Origin: a virus
IMG/VR virus record: IMGVR_UViG_3300001798_000006
Location: 113,275 to 177,274 of that record
Direction: 5' to 3' (one strand)
Length of the DNA: 64,000 nucleotides
In this document: positions 43,873 to 51,353 of the stretch, piece after piece
How positions within the stretch are numbered: the stretch's first letter is position 1
Layout of the letters: every line of letters begins with the position of its first letter
The notes under the pieces: generated by a model
Seen by the model: only the letters and a program-made list of their open reading frames with translations
Databases searched by the model: none
Told to the model about the DNA's origin: nothing
Translations under genes and position numbers: made by a program

Positions 43873-44713
43873 ACTTGTCTCGTCTTTAGACGAGTCAGTT
43901 AATTTTATATCGCCTGTCGGCGATGGCGAGTTTTTAGAAGCACGTTATGTTAGGCGGTCGCCAGACGAAGTGATTTGTTACCTGTCTGTTCAGACAGGGT
44001 GTAATCAGGGATGTCGGATGTGCCATTTAACACAATCGCATCAAACCAAGTATCGTAATGTTCGGATGGAAGAGATTTTTACACAAGTTAAGAAAGTTAT
44101 TACCCACTATGATTCCTTGCCTAACAAGGCTAGCATTGTAAATTATAATTTTATGGCTCGTGGCGAACCATTATCTTCTGACTTAATTAATGGTACTGAT
44201 TATTTATTTGAAAAAATGGGATATTTGGCTCTCAAGAGCGGTCTTTTGCCAAGATTTAAGATATCTACCATTATGCCCAAATCATTAGATAAGTCTCTTA
44301 TGGAGATTTTTCCAGTTATCCATCCAGATATATATTATTCAGCTTATTCGGCAGATGAAAAAGTGAGGCAACGATGGTTGCCGAACGCAATGCCGCTTGA
44401 ACAAGCTATTGGTAAATTAAAAGAATGGCAAGATCACACGCATAAAATTATTCGCGTTCATTATGCAGTAATTAAAGGCGTCAATGATAGTAGTTTTCAG
44501 GTAATGATGCTATATAACGCCTTTTCAAGAGCAAGACTCTTATATGATGTGAACTTAGTATATTATAATCCTTTTAATGAGAAGTTCGGCGAAGAGGGAT
44601 CTATGGAAACGGTACGTTATACTTGGGAGCAATCTGGTATAAAAACTAGCATCGTAAATCGGGTAGGCTTTGATGTTCATGCTTCGTGTGGAATGTTTTA
44701 TGAAGCAAACTGA
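43859..44713 (+). CDS. radical SAM methyltransferase, RlmN/Cfr-like
   Basis: A 284-residue radical SAM enzyme. The Fe-S motif is CNQGCRMC (C48, C52, C55, spacing C-x3-C-x2-C), preceded by YLSVQTG as in RlmN. The C-terminal VHASCGMF holds C277, matching the C-x-x-CG-type methylated Cys near the end of RlmN and Cfr (DAACGQ). RlmN methylates 23S rRNA A2503 and tRNA A37; the phage protein is shorter, so the target is inferred. A host-ribosome role is plausible. Confidence 0.82.
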   Translation: MNEIKLVSSLDESVNFISPVGDGEFLEARYVRRSPDEVICYLSVQTGCNQGCRMCHLTQSHQTKYRNVRMEEIFTQVKKVITHYDSLPNKASIVNYNFMARGEPLSSDLINGTDYLFEKMGYLALKSGLLPRFKISTIMPKSLDKSLMEIFPVIHPDIYYSAYSADEKVRQRWLPNAMPLEQAIGKLKEWQDHTHKIIRVHYAVIKGVNDSSFQVMMLYNAFSRARLLYDVNLVYYNPFNEKFGEEGSMETVRYTWEQSGIKTSIVNRVGFDVHASCGMFYEAN

Positions 44714-44960
44714 GGCTGAACAAGCATTCAACGAACGTCGCGTATTCATTTATTATGATCCCGCAGTCCCTAATTCAATATCTGCTTTTATTGTTACATT
44801 CCCTGATGACTCCGGGGTAGCATACTGCCCAAACGAGCCCGTGGGGCAACAGATTAGAATTTTCAAGCCAGAGCATACTGCGGATCTTCTTAAAAAGATG
44901 GATGGCCGTGGATATAACGCTCAGACGGGCGATATAATAAAATTAAAGGTGGATGGGTGA
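44700..44960 (+). CDS. hypothetical protein
   Basis: An 86-residue protein (MKQTEAEQAFNERRVF...) starting 14 bases inside the previous gene. An earlier in-frame ATG at 44670 is less likely. It has beta strands (FIYYDPAVPNSISAFIVTF) and ends GDIIKLKVDG. No family recognised. Confidence 0.58.
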   Translation: MKQTEAEQAFNERRVFIYYDPAVPNSISAFIVTFPDDSGVAYCPNEPVGQQIRIFKPEHTADLLKKMDGRGYNAQTGDIIKLKVDG

Positions 44961-45169
44961 AATATATAGCTAAGCCAAATACTTGGTATGTCTCTGGTAC
45001 AGAAGTAGAATTAGTTCACGATTGTGGCCCGGCAGGGCTATTAATGTATGGATTAGCGGAAGCACACCCAATCACATGTCAGTGTAGCCATTTAGCGGGT
45101 AATATTTGTCATAAACGCAGGATGGATGAAGAAATTTGTGATCCAAGTGAATTTGAGGTTATTGAATGA
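44957..45169 (+). CDS. small Cys/His-containing protein
   Basis: A 70-residue protein with a GTG start that overlaps its predecessor by 4 bases. ITCQCSHLAGNICHKRRMDEEICD has Cys/His residues that may bind zinc. It lies just before a homing endonuclease insertion. Function unknown. Confidence 0.58.
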   Translation: MKYIAKPNTWYVSGTEVELVHDCGPAGLLMYGLAEAHPITCQCSHLAGNICHKRRMDEEICDPSEFEVIE

Positions 45170-45204
45170 GCCAGGAAGTTAAGTTTATACAATATGGCGA
45201 ATAA
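45166..45204 (+). other. 12-codon frame, possible severed 5' end of thyX
   Basis: An ATG coupled to the preceding stop (ATGA) encodes MSQEVKFIQYGE and then stops. It is preceded by the coupling expected of a gene start, and it resembles the MSQ start of thyX 648 bases downstream (MSQILVELQETMG). The HNH gene begins within it. The simplest reading is that it is the original thyX start, displaced by the insertion; this is inference. Confidence 0.4.
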
Positions 45205-45817
45205 GCGTAGAATATATCCTCGTCGCGATTTAACAAACAAAAGATTTGGTAGATTGTTGGTTGAATGTTTTGTTGAATATAAATTAGACGCAAAGAAACG
45301 TAGACACGACATGTGGTTCTGTAAGTGTGACTGTGGTAATTCGCATATCGTGAGAGGGAACGTCTTGATATGTGGGAAAACACAAAGTTGTGGTTGCCTT
45401 TTAAAGGAAAATTATCAAAAACTCAGTATTAAAACGGCTTTCCGTAATAAAAAAGCTGTTGGAATTGCAGCATTTAACGATGTTTATAATGCTTATAAAC
45501 AAAGGGCTAAAAAGTTTCAGTTTGACTTTCTTTTATCTATAGAAGAATTTAAGCAATATATCTTGCAGACTTGTTATTATTGTGGTAGAGAGCCACGAAC
45601 CATACATCCAAGCCTAGCTAGAATACACAAAAGGAAAACAAACGGCAGTATTACCTATAATGGATTGGATAGGATTAATAGTGACTTAGGATATACTCTT
45701 GATAATATTGTAACCTGTTGTGAAATTTGTAATAAGGCCAAAAGAGACTTATCATTACAAGAGTTTAGAGAATGGATTAAAGATTTAATTAATTTTAATA
45801 AAGAGAATGTAATATGA
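45194..45817 (+). CDS. HNH homing endonuclease
   Basis: A 207-residue endonuclease. The N-terminal part (about 1-75) is a zinc-ribbon DNA-binding region: LTNKRFGRLLVECF, then CKCDCGNSHIVRGNVLICGK and QSCGCL, typical of phage HNH genes. The HNH nuclease follows: CYYCGREP, GLDRINSDLGYTLDNIVTCC, and EICNKAKRDLSLQEF, with the His replaced by the DRI/N part as in many HNH relatives. It separates two coupled genes, ends 4 bases into thyX, and is AT-rich. Confidence 0.84.
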   Translation: MANKRRIYPRRDLTNKRFGRLLVECFVEYKLDAKKRRHDMWFCKCDCGNSHIVRGNVLICGKTQSCGCLLKENYQKLSIKTAFRNKKAVGIAAFNDVYNAYKQRAKKFQFDFLLSIEEFKQYILQTCYYCGREPRTIHPSLARIHKRKTNGSITYNGLDRINSDLGYTLDNIVTCCEICNKAKRDLSLQEFREWIKDLINFNKENVI

Positions 45818-46509
45818 GTCAAATTTTAGTTGAATTACAAGAAACAATGGGTAGTGATGCAAGTATTGCAAATGCTGCCTGGACTTCTACTTACGATAAA
45901 GACAAGCGTGAAGATAAATACGACGATCCAGAAAAGGTCGCCTCAATTGTGAGGCGTTTAATACTTGATGGTCACGGAGTGCCTATAGAATCTGTTATTT
46001 TTAGATTCTGGATCAGAATGCCTATTTTTACGGATCGACAGCATGTTACGCACAGGATCGCCTCCCACAATGGTCTATCGGGCAGATATCGTACAATGCC
46101 GAATGATTATTTTCATATGCCAGATGATTGTAGAGTTATTTTGAATAAAATGGAACCCGAAGGTACTTGTTTAAGACATGATTATGATAAAGCGTGCGAA
46201 CTAGCATTTAAAAGTTATAATTTTAATCTTAATATATTAAAATATGCAGAAAAAGATGGTAAAATTACTAATCAAGAATTTAAACGCATACGAGAGGTAT
46301 TGAGAGGTCAGCTTCCAACCGCCGGTATGGTCGAGCGTACCACTATTATGAACTTGCGAAGCTTCGCTAATTATATTCGGCTACGAGATTCTGACCACGC
46401 TCAGCCTGAAATTAGAGAGGTCGCCAGAAAGATGCTAACTTGTGTCGAAGACGCAAATATATGTCCCGTGGCTATTGCAACATTAAAAGAAATAGGATGG
46501 AGAGCTTAA
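45814..46509 (+). CDS. thyX: flavin-dependent thymidylate synthase ThyX
   Basis: Makes dTMP from dUMP using FAD and methylene-tetrahydrofolate. At 231 residues it is of usual length. The ThyX motif (RHRxxSxNxxSxRY) reads THRIASHNGLSGRY at residues 79-92, with the first Arg changed to Thr. The C-terminal FANYIRLRDSDHAQPEIR is the second conserved block. It is separated from its likely upstream partner genes by an HNH insertion and couples to that gene by overlap. Confidence 0.9.
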   Translation: MSQILVELQETMGSDASIANAAWTSTYDKDKREDKYDDPEKVASIVRRLILDGHGVPIESVIFRFWIRMPIFTDRQHVTHRIASHNGLSGRYRTMPNDYFHMPDDCRVILNKMEPEGTCLRHDYDKACELAFKSYNFNLNILKYAEKDGKITNQEFKRIREVLRGQLPTAGMVERTTIMNLRSFANYIRLRDSDHAQPEIREVARKMLTCVEDANICPVAIATLKEIGWRA

Positions 46510-46710
46510 ATGTGTAAGTATTGTGGTGGTACTGGCCAAGCAACTAAGGGTCATATTATGCTCGTTAATGGAGATATCAAACCAGGCGAAGGCGTATTAA
46601 TGGTTGGACTTAATGATTTTGTGCCATGCCCAAATGGTTGCCTGAGAAAACATAAAAGAGTAGAGTGGCCTAAGTGGGACATGAATAAATATGGCTTATC
46701 AGCCTACTGA
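46510..46710 (+). CDS. small zinc-ribbon protein
   Basis: A 66-residue protein with CKYCGGTGQATKG and VPCPNGCLRKHKR, a pair of C-x2-C/C-x3-C elements forming a probable zinc ribbon of the DnaJ-like CxxCxGxG kind. Starts immediately after the thyX stop. Function unknown. Confidence 0.62.
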   Translation: MCKYCGGTGQATKGHIMLVNGDIKPGEGVLMVGLNDFVPCPNGCLRKHKRVEWPKWDMNKYGLSAY

Positions 46711-47089
46711 GATTAAAGAAATAATTGATGCTATAATACGCTTATCTTTAATTAAAGATGGTTTTGATAGTTATAACAAAACAACTATTGGAGTTAATGG
46801 AATAGCGACCGTATTAGCTTGGAGATTACTAGGTTTATGCATTACACATAATATAATGCCTAGTCGTATTAGTAACATGCCTTATGAGGGTGGTATTGTT
46901 TTCTATTTTAATCTTAAAAATGGTAAGAGTGGTTATGCAGACATTGAACTCTATAACGATGGCGACATTCTAGCAACTTATATTCCAAGGCTTCGAGAGC
47001 AAGATTGGGTCATTAGACAGATTAAATTCGATAATATGCCCACCTTCTTAAATACAGTTAAATTTCACAGCTTGCCAGCAAGCGGCTAA
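46691..47089 (+). CDS. hypothetical protein
   Basis: A 132-residue alpha-beta protein (MAYQPTEIKEIIDAIIRL...), overlapping its predecessor by 20 bases. Strands such as GGIVFYFNLKNGKSGYADIELY are clear, but no family. It is the last gene before the structural module; its stop lies in a hairpin. Confidence 0.62.
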   Translation: MAYQPTEIKEIIDAIIRLSLIKDGFDSYNKTTIGVNGIATVLAWRLLGLCITHNIMPSRISNMPYEGGIVFYFNLKNGKSGYADIELYNDGDILATYIPRLREQDWVIRQIKFDNMPTFLNTVKFHSLPASG

Positions 47090-47098
47090 CAGCCGCTT
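47080..47098 (+). terminator. 8-bp hairpin at the end of the early/middle gene block
   Basis: AAGCGGCT pairs with AGCCGCTT across an AAC loop, overlapping the stop of the preceding gene. A pyrimidine stretch TTTCTCTCC follows within ten bases but no run of T. It could terminate or attenuate transcription before the structural genes, or act as an mRNA end stabiliser. A weak terminator at best. Confidence 0.4.
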
Positions 47099-47117
47099 AG
47101 TGTATTTCTCTCCTAGA

Positions 47118-47143
47118 TTGACTCTGTTTAGTTAAGTTATGTT
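47118..47143 (+). promoter_or_regulatory. candidate promoter before the structural genes
   Basis: TTGACT (47118) is followed after 14 bases by TATGTT (47138) in the only gap of about 100 bases on the + strand. The boxes fit a sigma-70 -35/-10 pair, but spacing is shorter than the usual 16-18. A phage sigma factor may use different boxes. AGGAGAG lies about 8-14 bases before the next ATG. Confidence 0.28.
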
Positions 47144-47188
47144 AGGTGAGGCCAATCGTCTCCCTAACCATTTATAGGAGAGACAAAT

Positions 47189-47626
47189 ATGGCTCATGAG
47201 AGCGTGAGTGTAATAGGGTCTGGCACCATAGACAAAATACGTAGTATCCTTCCTTCTGGCCAGGGCGGCACTGCTAATAACCAGGCTCGCGGTGAGCGTT
47301 ATGGCACAAATGTGGTTGTTGTTAACCCCGAAGATATCACTTCATCAAAGTTTTTTGCCACTTCTGGTGTAGCCTTTGGGATTACCCCAAGTAAAATATG
47401 GGATGGTAATCACTATTTAATAGCTCATCAGAAAGGCATTATTCTTCAAAATGAAGGCCCCGGCGTAGCATATATTGGCCCTAATTCAACTTCGGTCATT
47501 AGCCCTAGCGGCTTTTCTTTAGCAACTACTGCTCCAAATAATAGGTTGGAGTTACCGTTGTTAAAATCCACAGAGATTTGGGCACGCTCAGACTCAACTA
47601 GTGCAATCAGGATCTTACTATATTAA
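47189..47626 (+). CDS. virion structural protein, paralogue 1
   Basis: A 145-residue beta-rich protein (MAHESVSVIGSGTIDK...). Segments ILQNEGPGVAYIGPNS...SPSGFSLATT and a final SDSTSAIRILLY have clear counterparts in the next protein, marking a tandem duplication. The composition and place before tail-fibre genes suggest a virion decoration or tail component. No enzyme motif. Confidence 0.65.
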   Translation: MAHESVSVIGSGTIDKIRSILPSGQGGTANNQARGERYGTNVVVVNPEDITSSKFFATSGVAFGITPSKIWDGNHYLIAHQKGIILQNEGPGVAYIGPNSTSVISPSGFSLATTAPNNRLELPLLKSTEIWARSDSTSAIRILLY

Positions 47627-47638
47627 GGAGACTGATAT

Positions 47639-48076
47639 ATGTCTCGTGAGTATAGTACTACTATTGGGAGCGGTTCTTTACCACACAATCGCGACCACCC
47701 AATTTATAATGGATCTAATTTTGCAAGTCAATTCCCAGGTGTTGGTTCTAGGGATCAGCTAAGAACTAGAACTGGCGAGGGTGCCGTAGTTTTAAATTTC
47801 GAAGATACCTCACTTAATAAGTCATTTGATAATTTGCAGATGGATATAAGTACGGCGGCGGTTCCGCTGCCGTCGATTGTTTATCAACGTGTGATGGCCT
47901 TGCATAATAATGGCCCAGACATTTTATATGTTGGTACTTCTATAGTAACTACAAGTGATGGGTTCCCATTAGCTACGGGTGAAAAAATGTCTATTGATTT
48001 ACAGGGGAATGACCAGGTAAGATTATACGTAATTAGTGGCGGGGACTCAGATTTAAGGATACTTAGGTTTGGCTAA
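47639..48076 (+). CDS. virion structural protein, paralogue 2
   Basis: A 145-residue protein (MSREYSTTIGSGSLPHN...) with ALHNNGPDILYVGTSI...SDGFPLATGEKMSIDL and GGDSDLRILRFG, equivalent to motifs of the protein just upstream. GGAG lies before its ATG. Likely a virion component; the exact location is unknown. Confidence 0.65.
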   Translation: MSREYSTTIGSGSLPHNRDHPIYNGSNFASQFPGVGSRDQLRTRTGEGAVVLNFEDTSLNKSFDNLQMDISTAAVPLPSIVYQRVMALHNNGPDILYVGTSIVTTSDGFPLATGEKMSIDLQGNDQVRLYVISGGDSDLRILRFG

Positions 48077-48366
48077 TGGGACTAGGTATAGGCGGATTAA
48101 TTTCCTTTTCTGGACCGCCAGGAAGCGGTACCTCATCTGGAGGTAGTAGCTCTGGCATACAGAAATATGCTGCTAATTTTAGTAATGTCACAAGTGGAGT
48201 TTTTATGCATGGACTTGGTACCATTGACGTTATGGTAACTGTTTATGATGATAGCTCTCCTAGAGAGCAGGTTATACCTGATAGGATTATATTAAATGGC
48301 GGTATCAATTTTATTAGTTTACTTTTTAATAGACCATTCTCGGGACGGGTAGTCATATGTGGCTAA
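48076..48366 (+). CDS. short fibre protein with shared C-terminal domain
   Basis: A 96-residue protein. A glycine/serine-rich start (GPPGSGTSSGGSSSG) leads to a domain with GLGTIDVMVTVYDDSSPRE, VIPDRI and a final FSGRVVICG. The same domain closes the fibre protein at 49589-50233 (GTTDVIVTVYDSNSP, SGRVVIIG), so it is a modular tip or attachment domain. Coupled to its predecessor by TAATG. Confidence 0.68.
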   Translation: MGLGIGGLISFSGPPGSGTSSGGSSSGIQKYAANFSNVTSGVFMHGLGTIDVMVTVYDDSSPREQVIPDRIILNGGINFISLLFNRPFSGRVVICG

Positions 48367-48398
48367 TAACTGCTTTACTTATATTACAGGGATTTTGT

Positions 48399-49586
48399 AT
48401 GTCAGAAATAGATACATCGAAGATAGCCGTCTTTCGTGTTCCAACAAGAGCACAGCTAGACTCTGTTTTAAACGAAGCAGAACGTAGTTATGTGCCGGCG
48501 TCCTTGGTTCCTGTCCCTGATAATTCGAGGGGAGAATATTATGACGCCGGTATGGGCGGAGGATCTAATCAGGAAGATAGACTTCTTAGGTGGTGGTTAG
48601 CCTGGAAAATATATAATGATCCTATCGCTAGGCACAACGGTTTAGCCTGGGCACATTATAGAGCTACACATAGTCCAAGAGGTGCTTCCGACGCCTATAT
48701 AATCCCTGGTGAAACGAGTTCCCGCGAAACATGGGATAATCAACATAATCAAGAAGCAGGATCTTTAGCACTGTGGTATCTAGAAGAGACCGACGAAACC
48801 CGTAGAGCGGCCATACTTAATGGTATTTTATTATTTTACAATAATGATATTTGTGGTAGCGACAGATACCCAAGAAGTCGTCCATATATTGCGAGTACAA
48901 GACCAACGGCTAGAATTTGGGGCACTCACTTAAGAGTTATTAAAGCTTTAGAACTATTTAGGGATGCCGGTGTCATTCGTGACGAATGGCCAATCACGAG
49001 ACGCAGATTATCTGAACAAAAAACATTTCTGCTTGAATATATTACTCAAGTATTAAATACCTCATGGAGACGGGCTGGCGATAGGGGATTTTATGGCCAG
49101 CCTGGAGAATGGCATCAACAACTTTCTTTTGACATACCAGCATGGCGTGGAGGTAGTGGTGCTGATGATACTTGTTTTATGGTAGGTCATATTATGCCTT
49201 GGGCATTATTTATCATCATTACATTAGAACCAGAGTATGCTCGTAGACATGCCGTAAAGGAACGTCTAGAAGATATTAGCCTCTATTTTCTAGACCGATG
49301 GTATGCTCCACAGTTTTCCTCTTACTTAGAGGCAAAACGTGGTTCTTTTGATGTCACTAATCTAGTAGCTTATGGTAAATTCAGGCTATGGGCACAGAAT
49401 ACTGGTATTGAGGAAAATATTGATAATTATCATGAAATTTTCTTGGCATTTAAATTTTTACCAAAAGATATCTTAAAAAAGAGACCATATGCTATTGATT
49501 TTCTTAAAACTTGTAATATACCAAATGGTCGGGTATTAGAGCAATTATGCGAAGTTGTCGTTAGTACATTTAGCCACGGAGAGTAA
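48399..49586 (+). CDS. tail-associated protein, helical toroid-like, possible glycan-active enzyme
   Basis: A 395-residue helical protein with many Trp, Asp and Glu. It has repeated helical hairpins (LLRWWLAWKIYNDPIARH, GSLALWYLEETDETRRAAIL, ARIWGTHLRVIKALELF) that resemble an alpha/alpha toroid, a fold used by glycoside hydrolases and polysaccharide lyases. No catalytic residues can be assigned. The ATG at 48399 with AGGG eight bases before it is preferred to ATG 48357, which would add a hydrophobic stretch. Flanked by fibre genes, so a receptor- or capsule-active virion enzyme is possible. Confidence 0.55.
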   Translation: MSEIDTSKIAVFRVPTRAQLDSVLNEAERSYVPASLVPVPDNSRGEYYDAGMGGGSNQEDRLLRWWLAWKIYNDPIARHNGLAWAHYRATHSPRGASDAYIIPGETSSRETWDNQHNQEAGSLALWYLEETDETRRAAILNGILLFYNNDICGSDRYPRSRPYIASTRPTARIWGTHLRVIKALELFRDAGVIRDEWPITRRRLSEQKTFLLEYITQVLNTSWRRAGDRGFYGQPGEWHQQLSFDIPAWRGGSGADDTCFMVGHIMPWALFIIITLEPEYARRHAVKERLEDISLYFLDRWYAPQFSSYLEAKRGSFDVTNLVAYGKFRLWAQNTGIEENIDNYHEIFLAFKFLPKDILKKRPYAIDFLKTCNIPNGRVLEQLCEVVVSTFSHGE

Positions 49587-49588
49587 TA

Positions 49589-50233
49589 ATGAGATTTAAT
49601 GATCTTCTTCCCATTTCGTCTGGTATAGCCAGTATAGGCGTCAACCAAACTGGCGATAGCCAATTCGATATTACTAGCATATCTCCGTTTAGCCATATCC
49701 ATATGAATTCTGGCATCTGGCATGATACTCTATTAGGTCAGTCTGGTGTTCTTAGATATAGTAGAGCAGCAGCAGCTTTCCAGGTTTCTGTTGACGGCGG
49801 CTTGACATTTAATGATCTTGCCACGGCGGGTGGCACGGTTACTAGTGTAGGCGTATTAGGAGATGCAAACTTAACTGGAGCAGTTGATTTCGCAAGCCCG
49901 GCCTCTGGTTTTATCGTTATTCAAGATACTGCTGATGCCTCTCCGTTGCTTTGGAGCGTTAATACTCTTGGACTTTCTGGTTTATGGCGTTTCCCTACCA
50001 ATGGCTTCCCAAGCACTATGGCACGTTGCTATGCCGAAACCTTTAGCTCTCAAAGTACTTGGACGGTCAATCATAATATAGGAACGACAGACGTTATTGT
50101 AACAGTTTATGACTCCAATTCGCCAAGATTAGTAATTATTCCAGACGAAATTGCAACTACGTCCTCTAATGTTGTTACTGTTACGTTTAATCAAGTAACA
50201 TCTGGGCGAGTCGTTATAATTGGGTGCGTATAA
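49589..50233 (+). CDS. tail fibre protein 1
   Basis: A 214-residue fibre subunit. The N-terminus (about 1-75) is a shared domain: RFNDLLPISSG, then SPFSHIHMNSGIWHD, SGVLRYS and FQVSVDGGLTFNDL. The C-terminus has the TTDVIVTVYDSNSP...SGRVVIIG domain of the small protein at 48076. The middle is Gly/Ser/Thr-rich. First and shortest of four related fibre genes. Confidence 0.78.
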   Translation: MRFNDLLPISSGIASIGVNQTGDSQFDITSISPFSHIHMNSGIWHDTLLGQSGVLRYSRAAAAFQVSVDGGLTFNDLATAGGTVTSVGVLGDANLTGAVDFASPASGFIVIQDTADASPLLWSVNTLGLSGLWRFPTNGFPSTMARCYAETFSSQSTWTVNHNIGTTDVIVTVYDSNSPRLVIIPDEIATTSSNVVTVTFNQVTSGRVVIIGCV

Positions 50234-50255
50234 GTTATAATTGGAGTTAGGTTCT

Positions 50256-51353
50256 ATGGTTAGGGTCAATGATTTAATAGCTAGTGTGAGTGGTAAAGCT
50301 GCTCTTGGTATTAATCTTGGCACCAAGGACGGTGAAATTGGAGCACTTGGTTTAGGACTAACATTTCTTGATTTATATCCATTTTTTCATGTCCATTGTT
50401 TAAGCGGCATATATCACGATCCCTTAAAAGGGACATCTGGCGTTATCCGCTTTGGTCGTTCTGGTTCCACTAAACAATTACAGAAATCAGTAGATGGTGG
50501 CTTAACTTTTGCTAATTTTTTTCAGGAAAGAACTAATACTTTACAAACCGCCTATGAAAAAGACAATGACGTATTAATTACAAGTTCCCCCGGTGCTGTT
50601 AGGATTTTGGGCAATACTCGCAAACTATACTTTGATAGTTATTCTATTGTAGCTCCTATTAATTTGTCTGGAGCAATTCCAGTAAATACTAATAATCCCG
50701 GCGATTTATTAATGCTCAATCACAGCATTACGTCTGGCACCCCAATCAATATTACAGAGCAAACAGAAGCGATATTAAAAGCTAGATCGCTTGGCATTGG
50801 GACCATTATGTTAAATACTGGATCTGGTATTGTTAATGTTAGTGTTGGTTCTGGATATGCTCACTTCCGTGGTGGCACGGCAAGCAATATTGATACAGCC
50901 TCAAATTCAGGTACCGTTGTTGTTACGTCTATATCAGATTTTAGTGATTTGAATAATTTTCATGGTAATATAGGACAGATTGGACCATTCGTAGCACCTA
51001 AGAGTCTATTGATATGGTCCCCCGGCCTATATGAGTGTTCGTATCATGTTTCGTTTGACAAAAATGCTGGCAATGACCTGCATTTAATTAAATGTCAAAT
51101 GTTTCGTAACACACATGAGCCACTATTACACAGCACGTCGTATTGTTTGGCGGCGACGACCGCTGCTGGAGAGGGGTCATGCCATGCTACGTTTTTATTA
51201 GAAGCGAAGGCCGGAGACTATTTAAATTTACAATGTGGATATGATGGTAGTGTGACTGCTAGTAATACGTCTGTTATAATGGAAGATCAAGCATATATTT
51301 TTATTCGTAAAATAGGAAGCCGCAGACATGAATCGGCTATTTTATACATATAA
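50256..51353 (+). CDS. tail fibre protein 2 with C1q/TNF-like tip
   Basis: A 365-residue fibre. The shared N-terminal domain (VRVNDLIASVSG... HVHCLSGIYHD... SGVIRFG) is followed by ILNTGSG-like repeats (GTIMLNTGSGIVNVSVGSG) and a C-terminal domain with SPGLYECSYHVSFDKNAGND, resembling the jelly-roll of C1q/TNF-type phage receptor-binding proteins. ATG 50256 aligns with the starts of its paralogues. Ends in an ATG overlap with fibre 3. Confidence 0.78.
   Translation: MVRVNDLIASVSGKAALGINLGTKDGEIGALGLGLTFLDLYPFFHVHCLSGIYHDPLKGTSGVIRFGRSGSTKQLQKSVDGGLTFANFFQERTNTLQTAYEKDNDVLITSSPGAVRILGNTRKLYFDSYSIVAPINLSGAIPVNTNNPGDLLMLNHSITSGTPINITEQTEAILKARSLGIGTIMLNTGSGIVNVSVGSGYAHFRGGTASNIDTASNSGTVVVTSISDFSDLNNFHGNIGQIGPFVAPKSLLIWSPGLYECSYHVSFDKNAGNDLHLIKCQMFRNTHEPLLHSTSYCLAATTAAGEGSCHATFLLEAKAGDYLNLQCGYDGSVTASNTSVIMEDQAYIFIRKIGSRRHESAILYI

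Noticed and set aside
47100-47188. tRNA or riboswitch in the largest + strand gap
   Set aside because: No cloverleaf can be folded and no conserved aptamer pattern is seen; only a hairpin, a weak promoter-like pair and a ribosome site.
48357-48399. Signal peptide at the start of the helical virion protein
   Set aside because: The 14 hydrophobic residues appear only if the earlier ATG is used; this overlaps the previous gene and has no ribosome site, and ATG 48399 has one.
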